A DNA stretch of 64,000 nucleotides, from positions 62,001-126,000 of the forward strand of contig NZ_JAKZHX010000016.1 of the NCBI RefSeq assembly GCF_022568815.1, in the 5' to 3' direction. Each line of letters opens with the position of its first letter. The first letter of the stretch is position 1. This document shows positions 26,137 to 34,818 of this stretch, piece after piece. Both the position numbers and the translations under genes were made by a program. The notes beneath the pieces are model-generated. The model had not been told where the DNA came from. It saw nothing but the letters and a program-made list of their open reading frames with translations, and did no database searches. This stretch comes from Undibacterium paludis. GTDB lineage: Bacteria > Pseudomonadota > Gammaproteobacteria > Burkholderiales > Burkholderiaceae_D.

Positions 26137-27960
26137 ATGACCCAGACACCTTCCAGCACTCCCACTGCCAGCCCCATTTCCGAGCGCAGCAGTTTTCAAA
26201 CCCTGAAGGGCTTGCTGCCTTTTCTGAGCCCATACAAACGGCAATTCGTCCTGGCCGGCATAGCCCTGCTGGTTGCAGCCGGTGCCACATTGGCAATACC
26301 CTATGCCTTCCGCCAAATGATCGATCTTGGCTTTGGCGGCGGCGACCACAACATCAAGCATGTGGACCTGACCTTTATCGCCCTGTTTGGTGTCGCCTGC
26401 GTCCTCGGCATTGCGACGGCAGCCAGGTTTTACATGGTGTCCTGGCTGGGTGAGCGGGTCACGGCAGATATACGCAACGCAGTATATTCACATGTAGTGA
26501 CGCAGAGCCCTGAATTTTTTGAGACTACCCAGACCGGTGAAGTGCTGTCACGCCTGACCACAGACACCACCCTGATACAGACTGTGGTTGGCACCAGTAT
26601 CTCTATGGCCTTGCGTAACTTCCTGCTGTTTTTGGGTGGACTGGTGATGCTGTTCGTGACCAGCCCCAAGCTGTCATCGATCATCATCGTTATGCTGGCA
26701 GTTGTGGTCTTGCCCATCATTCTGTTTGGCAGGCGCGTACGTACGCTGTCGCGTGACTCGCAGGACAGGATCGCAGATGCATCGGCAATTGCCGGCGAGA
26801 TTTTGAATGCCATGCCGACCGTGCAGGCATTTACCCATGAACATATAGAAGCCCGTCGTTTTTCCGGCAGCGTTGAAAGTGCATTCAAGACCGCCATGCG
26901 ACGCATACGCGCCCGCTCCTTGCTGACGGTGATGGCGATCTTGCTGGTGTTTGGCGCCATCGTGTTTGTACTATGGCTGGGTGCACATGCGGTCATGCAA
27001 GGTCGCATGAGTGGTGGCGAACTGGGGCAATTCATCCTGTATGCATCGATAGTGGCCGGCGCCATTGGCGCTCTGTCAGAAGTCATGGGGGATGCCCAGC
27101 GCGCCGCTGGCGCGACCGAGCGCCTGCTGGAATTGATAGAAGTGAAATCCCCCATCCAAAACCCTGAGAAGCCACTGAGACTGCCTGCCCGCGCCGAACA
27201 CGATGCCAGGGGCGCCGCACTGTCACTGCAAGACATAGAATTCCACTACCCTTCACGTCCCAAGACAGCAGCCCTGGCTGACCTCAATCTTGAGATACAG
27301 CCGGGCGAAACCGTAGCCGTGGTCGGTTCTTCCGGCGCTGGTAAAACTACCCTGTTCCAGTTGCTGCTCCGCTTTTACGATCCCCAGCATGGCACGATCA
27401 GGCTCGATGGTGTGAACATCCGCGATTTGACGTTGCATGATTTGCGTGATGCCATCGGCGTGGTGCCGCAAGACACCGTCATCTTTTCTGCCAACGCAAT
27501 CGAGAATATCCGTTACGGTCGCGATGGTGCCAGCGATGCCGAAGTAATCGCCGCCGCCAGAATGGCTGCTGCGCATGAATTTATCGAGCGCTTGCCGGAT
27601 GGTTATCAATCCTTCCTCGGTGAACGTGGTGTGCGCTTATCCGGCGGACAAAGACAGAGGATAGCAATTGCCCGCGCCTTGCTCAAAAACCCGCCCCTGC
27701 TCCTGCTTGATGAAGCCACCAGTGCGCTAGATGCTGAGTCAGAGAGACTGGTACAGGGTGCACTGGAAGTGGCCATGCAGGGCCGCACCACCCTGATCAT
27801 CGCCCACAGACTGGCAACTGTGCAGCGCGCCAACCGCATCATCGTCATGGAACATGGTCGCATCGTGGAAACCGGCACCCATGCTTCACTGGTAGAACAA
27901 GGCGGAGTCTACGCAAAATTGGCCGCATTGCAGTTTGATCTCCATAAAAATGATGAATAA
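26137..27960 (+). CDS. ABC exporter, fused permease-ATPase (MsbA/multidrug type)
   Basis: A half-transporter of 607 residues that would work as a homodimer in the inner membrane. Six membrane helices lie in residues 1-330. The nucleotide-binding domain carries Walker A GSSGAGKTT near residue 397, the signature LSGGQRQR near 502, and Walker B LLLLDEATSALD just after. The layout fits MsbA, the lipid flippase, as well as drug exporters of the ABCB group. Burkholderiales have several such genes, and no lipid A gene (such as lpxK) is adjacent, so I do not call it msbA. It stands alone, followed by the broken VOC gene. Confidence 0.88.
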   Translation: MTQTPSSTPTASPISERSSFQTLKGLLPFLSPYKRQFVLAGIALLVAAGATLAIPYAFRQMIDLGFGGGDHNIKHVDLTFIALFGVACVLGIATAARFYMVSWLGERVTADIRNAVYSHVVTQSPEFFETTQTGEVLSRLTTDTTLIQTVVGTSISMALRNFLLFLGGLVMLFVTSPKLSSIIIVMLAVVVLPIILFGRRVRTLSRDSQDRIADASAIAGEILNAMPTVQAFTHEHIEARRFSGSVESAFKTAMRRIRARSLLTVMAILLVFGAIVFVLWLGAHAVMQGRMSGGELGQFILYASIVAGAIGALSEVMGDAQRAAGATERLLELIEVKSPIQNPEKPLRLPARAEHDARGAALSLQDIEFHYPSRPKTAALADLNLEIQPGETVAVVGSSGAGKTTLFQLLLRFYDPQHGTIRLDGVNIRDLTLHDLRDAIGVVPQDTVIFSANAIENIRYGRDGASDAEVIAAARMAAAHEFIERLPDGYQSFLGERGVRLSGGQRQRIAIARALLKNPPLLLLDEATSALDAESERLVQGALEVAMQGRTTLIIAHRLATVQRANRIIVMEHGRIVETGTHASLVEQGGVYAKLAALQFDLHKNDE

Positions 27961-28021
27961 AAATTAGCCTGTAAAGCGTGGCAAAATAAGCATCTCATCA
28001 ATAACAGATCCGCGGGAGACC

Positions 28022-28386
28022 ATGATGAAAGGCTACATTACTCAGGGTACAAACGATATCGATCGTGCTGCGGCTTTTTACGATGCCGTGCTGGCAGAAA
28101 TTGGCGCCAGGCGTTATATGGAGTCAGAAGGGTTCGTTGCCTGGGTTGTCAGCCCCAAGCTATTATCAAAGCCTCCAATGGCGAAGCCGCGACAGTGGGC
28201 AATGGCAGCATGACGGCGCTCGTTGTCAAAACTCCCGAGCAGGTGCAAGCCGTATACAACAAGGCGCTGGCGCTGGGCGGCATAGACGAGGGAGCGCCAG
28301 GCCCAAGAGGTGACAGCGGTTTTTATGCCGCCTATTTCCGCGACCTCGATGGCAACAAACTCAATGCTTTTTACATGGGTGGTTAG
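28022..28386 (+). pseudogene. VOC (glyoxalase/bleomycin-resistance) family gene with frameshift
   Basis: Two overlapping frames together make one glyoxalase-like domain of about 120 residues. The first frame gives MKGYITQGTNDIDRAAAFYDAVLAEIGA and runs out of homology after AWVVSPK. The second frame then continues with IIKASNGEAATVGNGSM and ends GFYAAYFRDLDGNKLNAFYMGG. The break lies near 28155-28165, where a net loss of bases (2 modulo 3) best explains the join. Both halves keep good family sequence, so the mutation is recent or a sequencing error. No slippery heptamer is visible, so programmed frameshifting is unlikely. A GGGAGA ribosome site precedes the double ATG at 28022. Confidence 0.75.
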
Positions 28387-28409
28387 AGCTTCAGTATTCA
28401 GCACAGAGC

Positions 28410-28985
28410 TTATTCTTTCGCAGCATTGAGCGCGGCAGCAACTGTGCTCAGAATGCGCCGGGAAAACTCCTCATCCTCTTCCACACGCGCCAGGACAATG
28501 GCGCCCACCATGCTGGCGAAGGCCAGCATGGCTTTTTCTTCTTTCTGCTCAGCAGTCTCACCAGGCAATAAAGCAGCAAGGACAGTAATCAGTTCATGCG
28601 CCCCTTTGCTGGCCGCCTGACGCACTGGCCCGCTTTGCCTGGCCATATCCGAGCCCAGGGCAGCCAGGGTACACCCCCTGCCGGGTTTATCCCTGTGTGC
28701 AGGTGACAAGTAGTCACTGGCGATATGCGACAAGGCAGTATCAGGAGATTCTGCCTGCCATTTCTTCCAGCGCTCAGCCGAACGTCCGAGACTGAGTGCG
28801 CAGGTCTGGGCAATCAGGTCTTCTTTGGATGAGAAGTTTCCATAAAAGCCACCATGGGTCAGACCAGCCCCCTTCATCAGGTCGATCACGCTGACGCCGT
28901 CATAACCACGTTCACGGAAGAGTTGCGAGGCCACATCCAGAATGCGCTGCCGATTTTCATTTGCCTGTTCTCTGCTGACTTTCAT
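28410..28985 (-). CDS. TetR family transcriptional regulator
   Basis: A 191-residue repressor. The N-terminal helix-turn-helix reads RQRILDVASQLFRERGYDGVSVIDLMKGAGLTHGGFYGNFSSKEDL, the consensus of the TetR/AcrR group, subtype with GGFYxxFxSKEDL. The C-terminal ligand domain includes RGCTLAALGSD, as in the YxaF/LmrA-like C-terminal family. It is divergent from an MFS transporter gene with 103 bases between, and that gap contains a promoter with palindromes. The likely role is repression of itself and the transporter until an unknown ligand binds. Confidence 0.92.
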   Translation of the reverse strand: MKVSREQANENRQRILDVASQLFRERGYDGVSVIDLMKGAGLTHGGFYGNFSSKEDLIAQTCALSLGRSAERWKKWQAESPDTALSHIASDYLSPAHRDKPGRGCTLAALGSDMARQSGPVRQAASKGAHELITVLAALLPGETAEQKEEKAMLAFASMVGAIVLARVEEDEEFSRRILSTVAAALNAAKE

Positions 28986-29011
28986 GGCATTACTCCATCA
29001 ATAAAATTCTC

Positions 29012-29061
29012 TTGACATTATAAATTATAAACGTAATATATACAATCATGATGACCATCAT
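29012..29061 (+). promoter_or_regulatory. MFS gene promoter with overlapping palindromic operators
   Basis: A -35 TTGACA (29012-29017), a 17-base spacer and a -10 AATATA (29035-29040). The spacer begins with TTATAA-A-TTATAA (29018-29030), an inverted repeat. A second palindrome, ATGATG-AC-CATCAT (29048-29061), covers the expected start site. Either would suit TetR-family control of both divergent genes. Confidence 0.6.
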
Positions 29062-29088
29062 TTAAAATCCTGTATCGCCAATTCACTC

Positions 29089-30321
29089 ATGGATGACACG
29101 ATGAATACTGAAAGCAATCTGTTGCACAAGTACCCTGCCATCTGGCTGGTACTGCTGGGCACCGCCGGTACCTTTGCCCTCACCATGGGGACAAGGCAGA
29201 GCATGGGCTTGTTTCTGAGCCCCATGAACACGGCAACCGGCCTGGGGGTGGGTAATATCAGCCTGGCTTTCGCCTTCGGTCAATTGTGGTGGGGCTTGAC
29301 CCAGCCCTTTGCCGGCGCCTTTGCAGATAAATTGGGGGCGGGTCGCGTCCTGTTTGCCGGCATATTGCTGGTGGCAATCGGCACCTTCATCACACCATTG
29401 ATGACGACTACTGCCGGGCTGATCTTCGCCATTGGCATGCTGGCGGCAGGCGGTGCAGGCATGGCTGGCCCAGCGGTACTCATGGCGACAGCAACCCGCA
29501 TGATCCCGACAGAAAAGCGTGGCATTGCCACTGGCATCGTCAATGCAGGCGGCTCTTTTGGTCAATTCCTGATGGCGCCCATCGCCATTGCTTTGATGAG
29601 CCAGTATGGCTGGAATAATGCCATGCAAATGATGGGGGTGATCGTCTTGCTGGCCCTGCCCGCTGCCTATCTGTTACGTGGCAGGCCTGTGCAAGCTGTC
29701 AGTGCTGGCCAGGTGCCTGTCAGCACGTCGAGGGCAATCTCCATCGCCTTGAAAAATCCCAGTTACCTGATGCTGGCGGGAGGCTTTTTTGTCTGCGGCT
29801 TTCATGTGGCCTTTCTCGCCACCCATTTACCGGGTGTCATCAGCCTGTGCGGTCTGCCAGCAGAATTTGGCGGCTGGGCGTTGGCCATACTGGGTCTGTT
29901 CAATATCATCGGCAGCATTTCCATGGGCTGGGCGGTGGGCAGGTGGCGCATGAAATCGCTCTTGTCGCTGCTGTATGCGACACGCGCACTGGCCGTTACC
30001 CTGTTTTTGCTGGCACCAAAAACCGGCACAGTGGTACTGGTATTTGCAGCCGTCATGGGTCTGACATTCTTGTCCACGGTGCCACCCACTGCGGGTCTGG
30101 TTGCCAAGTTTTTTGGACCGGCAAATATGGCCAGCCTGTTTGGCATCGTCATGCTGACGCATCAAATCGGCGGTTTCCTGGGCGCATGGCTGGGAGGCAA
30201 GGTACTGGAGGCCAATGGCAATTTCAATGTGCTCTGGTACGTCGATATCACGCTGGCCGTTGGTGCGGCATTGGTGCACATGCCCATACAGGAAAAACAA
30301 CTGCAACTGCAGGCGGCATAA
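29089..30321 (+). CDS. MFS transporter
   Basis: A major facilitator of about 410 residues with 12 predicted membrane helices. The stretch MGTRQSMGLFLSPMNTATGLGVGNISLAFAFGQLWWGLTQPFAGAFADKLGAGRVLF contains the loop 2-3 signature (GAFADKLGAGR), and the second half has the equivalent GWAVGRWRMKSL. The protein resembles the oxalate/formate-antiporter-like and monocarboxylate-like groups rather than classical drug pumps, but the substrate is not readable. Starts at 29089 or at ATG 29101 are both possible. Divergent pairing with a TetR regulator suggests substrate-inducible expression. Confidence 0.9.
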   Translation: MDDTMNTESNLLHKYPAIWLVLLGTAGTFALTMGTRQSMGLFLSPMNTATGLGVGNISLAFAFGQLWWGLTQPFAGAFADKLGAGRVLFAGILLVAIGTFITPLMTTTAGLIFAIGMLAAGGAGMAGPAVLMATATRMIPTEKRGIATGIVNAGGSFGQFLMAPIAIALMSQYGWNNAMQMMGVIVLLALPAAYLLRGRPVQAVSAGQVPVSTSRAISIALKNPSYLMLAGGFFVCGFHVAFLATHLPGVISLCGLPAEFGGWALAILGLFNIIGSISMGWAVGRWRMKSLLSLLYATRALAVTLFLLAPKTGTVVLVFAAVMGLTFLSTVPPTAGLVAKFFGPANMASLFGIVMLTHQIGGFLGAWLGGKVLEANGNFNVLWYVDITLAVGAALVHMPIQEKQLQLQAA

Positions 30322-30350
30322 GCTGCTTGCAGTCGCGTGACTGGCAGGGT

Positions 30351-32027
30351 TTATTTGCTGCCCGGATAAACCTGCCTGCCACCCACCCAGGTTTGCAAGA
30401 CCTTGATCTTGTAGATGTCTTTGACCGGCATATGCAAGAGGTCCTGATCAATCAGGATGAAGTCTGCCCACTTACCCTTCTCCAGGGTACCGAGGATATT
30501 CTCCTGGTGTGCCGCATAGGCAGCATCAAGCGTAAAACAGCGCAAGGCTTCGTGCACTGTCATGGCCTGGTTGGCATACCAGCCTTTTGCCGGCTGGCCC
30601 TGCATGTCCTGACGGGTTACTGCCGCATGCACACCCCAGAATGGATTGGGTGATTCTATGGGGAAGTCTGAACCACAGGCTATACGTGAGCCTTGCTCCA
30701 AAAAGCTGCGCCAGGCATAAGCACCCTTGATACGCTCGGCCCCTACCCTGTCTTCAGCCATATTCATGTCCGAGGTCGCGTGAGTAGGTTGCATGGATGG
30801 CAAAATGCCAAGTTGCCTGAAACGCGGAATATCAGACAGGGCAACGACCTGGGCATGTTCTATGCGATGGCGCAAATTGACCGACGCAGAAGCCGGCAGG
30901 CGCGCAAAACCATCAAGTATCTGGCGATTACCGGCATCGCCGATGGCGTGCACATTTACCTGGTAACCCTTGCTCGCGGCTTTTTCTATCATGGCTGCCA
31001 TGTCATCTGCCGACTTGAACAGAAGACCCTGGGTATGCGGCGCATCAGAATATGGCGCCAGCAAGGCAGCACCGCGACTACCCAGGGCACCATCGGCAAA
31101 CAGCTTGACGGCACGCAAGGCGTAATGATCATTGCCATAAGCAAGCAAGGGGCCCTGCTGCGCCGCTTTGTCGAAAAAACCGTCTGTGCCACGTATCATG
31201 CCGTAGATGCGGGTACTGAGTTTGCCCTGATCGGCATATTCCCTGAATAATCTGTCGGCTGATTCAGACACGCCGGCATCATGTGCACTGGTCACCCCAA
31301 CTCTGGCCAGTTCCTGCAAGGCCAGGTCCAGTGCAGCTCTTTGCTCGGCTTCTGATGGCGGCGGTAAAACCTTGTCGACCAGCTTCATTGCCGCATCAAT
31401 CAGTATGCCTGTAGGTTTGCCCTGCGCGTCTTTTTCTATCTTGCCGCCAGTTGGGTCAGGGGTTGTCTCATCTATCCCAGCCAATTGCATGGCGCGGCTG
31501 TTGGCCCAGCCTGCATGGCCGTCGACCCGGGATAGCCAGACTGGCCTGTCTTTGACCACAGCATCAATTTCTTGCGCAGTCGGGAAGCGCCCCAGCTTCC
31601 AGTTGGCCTGATTCCACTCACCGCCCATGATCCACTGGTGCTGGGGATAGCGTCGCGCATAGTCGGCGATTGCCTGCTGTGCCTGCGCAAGATCGGCGGT
31701 GGCACGCAGGCTGAGCTGCATCTGGCTGACGCCAAGGCTGAGGACATGGCCATGCGCATCTATCATACCCGGCAGCAGGGTCTTGCCAGCGCCATCAATG
31801 CGTGTCGCCCTGGGCAATTTTGCCGCCAAAGCAGCCACCTTGCCGATGTCGATGACCTTGCCTTGTTCATCGAAAGCGATTGCACTGAATTGTTGCAACT
31901 GGCCTTTCTGATTCAAGGTATAGCCGCGTACATGCGCAATGATCGTGTCAGCATGTGCCAGGCCTGCTCCACTCAGGGTCAGTGCCAAGATGCCGGACTT
32001 TACAGTGGTGAACTTTATTCTGCGCAT
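30351..32027 (-). CDS. Amidohydrolase (YtcJ-like, amidohydrolase family 3), exported
   Basis: A 558-residue metal-dependent hydrolase with a signal peptide (LTLSGAGLAHA, cut near residue 26). The family layout is clear: a small beta-sandwich at the N-terminus, the metal motif GMIDAHGHV near residue 90, a mid-barrel HAIGDAGNRQ and RIEHAQ, and the C-terminal DFPIESPNPFWGVHAAVTR with an active-site Asp nearby. YtcJ-type enzymes hydrolyse amide or formamide groups, and most are uncharacterised. It converges with the MFS gene (29 bases between stops), so a functional link to that transporter is possible but not shown. Confidence 0.88.
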   Translation of the reverse strand: MRRIKFTTVKSGILALTLSGAGLAHADTIIAHVRGYTLNQKGQLQQFSAIAFDEQGKVIDIGKVAALAAKLPRATRIDGAGKTLLPGMIDAHGHVLSLGVSQMQLSLRATADLAQAQQAIADYARRYPQHQWIMGGEWNQANWKLGRFPTAQEIDAVVKDRPVWLSRVDGHAGWANSRAMQLAGIDETTPDPTGGKIEKDAQGKPTGILIDAAMKLVDKVLPPPSEAEQRAALDLALQELARVGVTSAHDAGVSESADRLFREYADQGKLSTRIYGMIRGTDGFFDKAAQQGPLLAYGNDHYALRAVKLFADGALGSRGAALLAPYSDAPHTQGLLFKSADDMAAMIEKAASKGYQVNVHAIGDAGNRQILDGFARLPASASVNLRHRIEHAQVVALSDIPRFRQLGILPSMQPTHATSDMNMAEDRVGAERIKGAYAWRSFLEQGSRIACGSDFPIESPNPFWGVHAAVTRQDMQGQPAKGWYANQAMTVHEALRCFTLDAAYAAHQENILGTLEKGKWADFILIDQDLLHMPVKDIYKIKVLQTWVGGRQVYPGSK

Positions 32028-32395
32028 ATCGCATCCAGGAAATTGATCAGGCTCTGTATTGTATTTGAATATGATTTAACAACATCGCTTTTTGTACGTA
32101 CAACAAGACCGGGGAAAACTGAAAACATGATCTGGCCTGACAAAAATCAAGATGAGTACGAAGACAATCAAATTCGATGACATTCATGACAATTCACTGA
32201 AATTAATAGAAATTAAGCAATCTTTGAAAGGAAATTGCTCATTCACATCATTACATTGACTGCTTTTTAGGCAAATTGACATGTAAATCTTGTCATTTGA
32301 CTGACATTTTTCTTGACGCTGCAAACCGCACTTGCGTACACTCTCACGATCCTGCAATCCACGTCGACTATGGTCGATTAGACAATTATTTGCCT
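32028..32395. other. Intergenic region upstream of mltD
   Basis: A 368-base divergent gap, AT-rich on the left. It contains the mltD promoter at 32313-32342 and an inverted repeat TGACA-N9-TGTCA at 32277-32295 directly upstream. No coding signal. Confidence 0.45.
32313..32342 (+). promoter_or_regulatory. Candidate promoter for mltD
   Basis: A -35 TTGACG (32313-32318), an 18-base spacer and a -10 TACACT (32337-32342), about 54 bases before the ATG. Confidence 0.5.
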
Positions 32396-33955
32396 ATGAA
32401 ACGATTCCGACTCCATTCCGCAAGCCTGACAAGCCTATGCACTGCCACCCTGCTAGTCAGCCTGACGCCGCAAATATGTCTTGCTGACGCACCGGCAACG
32501 GCATTTTCGCTGGCATCGGCACCAGAAACCACAACCTCGGTACAAAATGCAACTCTGCCCGTCACCCTTGAATTGCCAGCCGACGTGGCCAATTTTGACT
32601 ACACGGATAAAACCACGGACCTGTGGGAAAGAGTACGTAGCGGCTACGCCATCCCCGATCTGGAAAACCAGCTGGTAAGCAATCAGCTAGCCTGGTACAG
32701 CACCCGCACTGACTACATACTGCGTACCGTACAGCGCGGCTCGCGTTACCTCTATCATGTCGTCGAAGAGCTGGAAAAACGTGGCATGCCGACCGAACTG
32801 GCCTTGCTGCCCTTTATTGAATCCGCCTTCAACCCGCAAGCCATCTCCACTGCCAAGGCAACCGGCATGTGGCAATTCATGGCGGCGACGGGTCGTGACT
32901 TCAACCTCAAGCAAACCATGTTCAAGGATGACAGGCGTGGCGTGCTTGATTCAACGGACGCCGCACTGAATTACCTCGAAAAGCTGTATGGCATGTTCGG
33001 CGACTGGCAACTGGCGCTGGCGGCTTATAACTGGGGCGAAGGCTCGGTACAGCGCGCCATCAAGAAACAACAGGCAAAGGGCCTGCCGATAGACTTCCAG
33101 AGCCTGTCGGTGCACATGCCCAATGAGACCAAAAACTACCTGCCCAAATTGCAGGCAGTCAAAAACATCATTGCTCACCCAGAGCAATTCAACCTGGCGC
33201 TGCCCAAACTGGATAACCAGCCTTACTTTGTCACCGTAGAAAAAACCAGGGACATCGATGTACGCGTAGCAGCGCAGCTGGCAGAACTGTCCATGGATGA
33301 ATTCACGGCGCTGAATCCGCAATTCAATCGTCCGGTGATTGCCGGCGACAGTAATACCAAGATACTGCTGCCAACAGATAATGCCGCGCTGTTCAAGACC
33401 AATCTCAACAAATGGCAAGGTCCACTGTCGAGCTGGTCTGCACACACAGTACAAAAAACCGAGCGCATAGAAACCCTGGCCAGCAAACTGGGCCTGAAAC
33501 CGGAAGTTGTGCGTGAAGTCAATTTGATCCCGGCAAAAATGATGGTCAAAGCAGGATCGACTTTGCTGGTCCCCAAATCAGATAAATCGCCTGATCATGA
33601 CATCTCGCTGGACATCGCAGAAAAAGCACAGATCGTCATTGAAAAAACCAGCATGCGCCAGGTCAGTTACAAGGTTGGCAAACATGAGAACCTCGCAGGT
33701 GTTGCCAAACGTTTCCGCGTCAGCATCGCAGAACTGAAGTCATGGAATCATCTCAAGCATGAGAACATCGCCCGCGGCCAGACCCTGCGCATACAAACAC
33801 CTATCGTAACCCAGGTCAACCAGACGACAGTACAGGCGGTACAGGCAGGTCACCATGCTCCGGCTATCAAGGTGACGCATCGCCAGGCAGCACCAAGCCG
33901 CAGTGGCAAGTCACTGATTGCCCACTTCAAGGCCGGGCGTAAAAAACACGGCTGA
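32396..33955 (+). CDS. mltD: Membrane-bound lytic murein transglycosylase D-like, with LysM domains
   Basis: Cleaves peptidoglycan glycan strands, leaving 1,6-anhydromuramic acid ends. With the start at ATG 32396 the protein has 519 residues and opens with a signal peptide (LCTATLLVSLTPQICLADA). The SLT domain has the catalytic Glu142 in LLPFIESAFNP, followed by ATGMWQFMAATGRDF and LALAAYNWGEGSV, all conserved in family 1 transglycosylases. One clear LysM-type repeat lies near the C-terminus (SYKVGKHENLAGVAKRFRVS) with a degenerate one before it (SAHTVQKTERIETLASKLG). E. coli MltD is a lipoprotein; here no lipobox Cys is obvious, so the enzyme may be soluble in the periplasm. Confidence 0.9.
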   Translation: MKRFRLHSASLTSLCTATLLVSLTPQICLADAPATAFSLASAPETTTSVQNATLPVTLELPADVANFDYTDKTTDLWERVRSGYAIPDLENQLVSNQLAWYSTRTDYILRTVQRGSRYLYHVVEELEKRGMPTELALLPFIESAFNPQAISTAKATGMWQFMAATGRDFNLKQTMFKDDRRGVLDSTDAALNYLEKLYGMFGDWQLALAAYNWGEGSVQRAIKKQQAKGLPIDFQSLSVHMPNETKNYLPKLQAVKNIIAHPEQFNLALPKLDNQPYFVTVEKTRDIDVRVAAQLAELSMDEFTALNPQFNRPVIAGDSNTKILLPTDNAALFKTNLNKWQGPLSSWSAHTVQKTERIETLASKLGLKPEVVREVNLIPAKMMVKAGSTLLVPKSDKSPDHDISLDIAEKAQIVIEKTSMRQVSYKVGKHENLAGVAKRFRVSIAELKSWNHLKHENIARGQTLRIQTPIVTQVNQTTVQAVQAGHHAPAIKVTHRQAAPSRSGKSLIAHFKAGRKKHG

Positions 33956-34017
33956 GCTGACGGTACAGTACCTCTGTACGCAGGGCCTGTCAGTTTGATA
34001 AAATCGGACAGGCAATG

Positions 34018-34046
34018 AAAAAGGGTTCCCGACGGAACCCTTTTTT
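34018..34046. terminator. Terminator downstream of mltD
   Basis: AAAAAGGGTTCC and GGAACCCTTTTTT arms around a CGAC loop. Confidence 0.93.
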
Positions 34047-34141
34047 CAATTTGAAGCGACAGCTGACTTTCTCAGCATACCCTCACCGTGGTCAGGCAGA
34101 CTGGGGAGATGAAATATGCATAAAGACATGTGTCACATGTA

Positions 34142-34477
34142 TCAGGAAAGACTCCAGACATATTCGAGTTTGGTCCAGGCTTGTTGTGGTTTGCCATCTT
34201 TGGCGCCCGGTTTGAACTTGCAGGATGAATAAACTTTCTGTGTCGCCTTATCCAGGGCTTTGGAACCGCTGGATTTTTCCACCTTGGAATCAACAACACT
34301 ACCATCCGGCCCAACCAGTACGGACAGCACCACAGTGCCGGTTTCTTCATTCATCAATGCAGATTTGGGATAAACAGCTTTTTCACAGGTTTGCTTGTCT
34401 ACGGCGGGAGCGACTTCATTTGCAAAAGCAGAAACAGCAGAAACGCACAACAGGGATGCCAGGATAATTTTTTTCAT
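34142..34477 (-). CDS. Exported stand-alone TonB C-terminal-domain protein
   Basis: A 111-residue protein with a signal peptide (MKKIILASLLCVSAVSAFA) and then a single TonB_C-like domain: YPKSALMNEETGTVVLSVLVGPDGSVVDSKVEKSSGSKALDKATQ and FKPG. It lacks the membrane anchor and the Pro-rich spacer of true TonB, so it cannot transduce energy by itself. Two Cys residues (in QTCEKA and SSCKFKP) could form a disulfide, a pattern frequent in this group of small periplasmic proteins. Its function is not known. It converges with mltD and is probably monocistronic. Confidence 0.85.
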   Translation of the reverse strand: MKKIILASLLCVSAVSAFANEVAPAVDKQTCEKAVYPKSALMNEETGTVVLSVLVGPDGSVVDSKVEKSSGSKALDKATQKVYSSCKFKPGAKDGKPQQAWTKLEYVWSLS

Positions 34478-34818
34478 GGGATAAAGTCAGGGAAAGTCGA
34501 ACACGAATAATTGCCAGAGAGAGAAATTTCCATACGGAAACTTGCGCGTATTTTACTGCATGAATTTTCCACAAGGCAACATTTAATCGCTTAATTTTTA
34601 TGCAGAAATGTCAAAAATTGTTCCCTCCACATGCACGCCGTGTTTTGTTTTCCAAAAACAACTTACAACCATACACAATTGTTGCCACAAGTCAGGAAAG
34701 CTTTGCTTTTTTACCTCTTCTCTACTAGCCTGAAGCAAGAGGCAAGCAAGCAACAAGAAAAACGCAGCTCATAAAAAATCATTTATATAATGAATGTAAC
34801 CATAGGGAGACTTTACAT
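34478..34818. other. Intergenic region, Cache protein promoter
   Basis: A 341-base divergent gap between two genes for exported proteins. A perfect TATAAT at 34786-34791 lies 28 bases before the Cache gene ATG, without a good -35 hexamer. AGGGAGA at about 34804 is the ribosome site. Nothing else recognised. Confidence 0.45.

Noticed and set aside
26137..27960. Naming the ABC exporter msbA
   Set aside because: The domain layout fits, but no lpxK or other lipid A gene is adjacent and multidrug exporters look the same at this level.
28150..28215. Programmed ribosomal frameshift in the VOC gene
   Set aside because: No slippery heptamer or downstream pseudoknot is evident; mutation or sequencing error is simpler.
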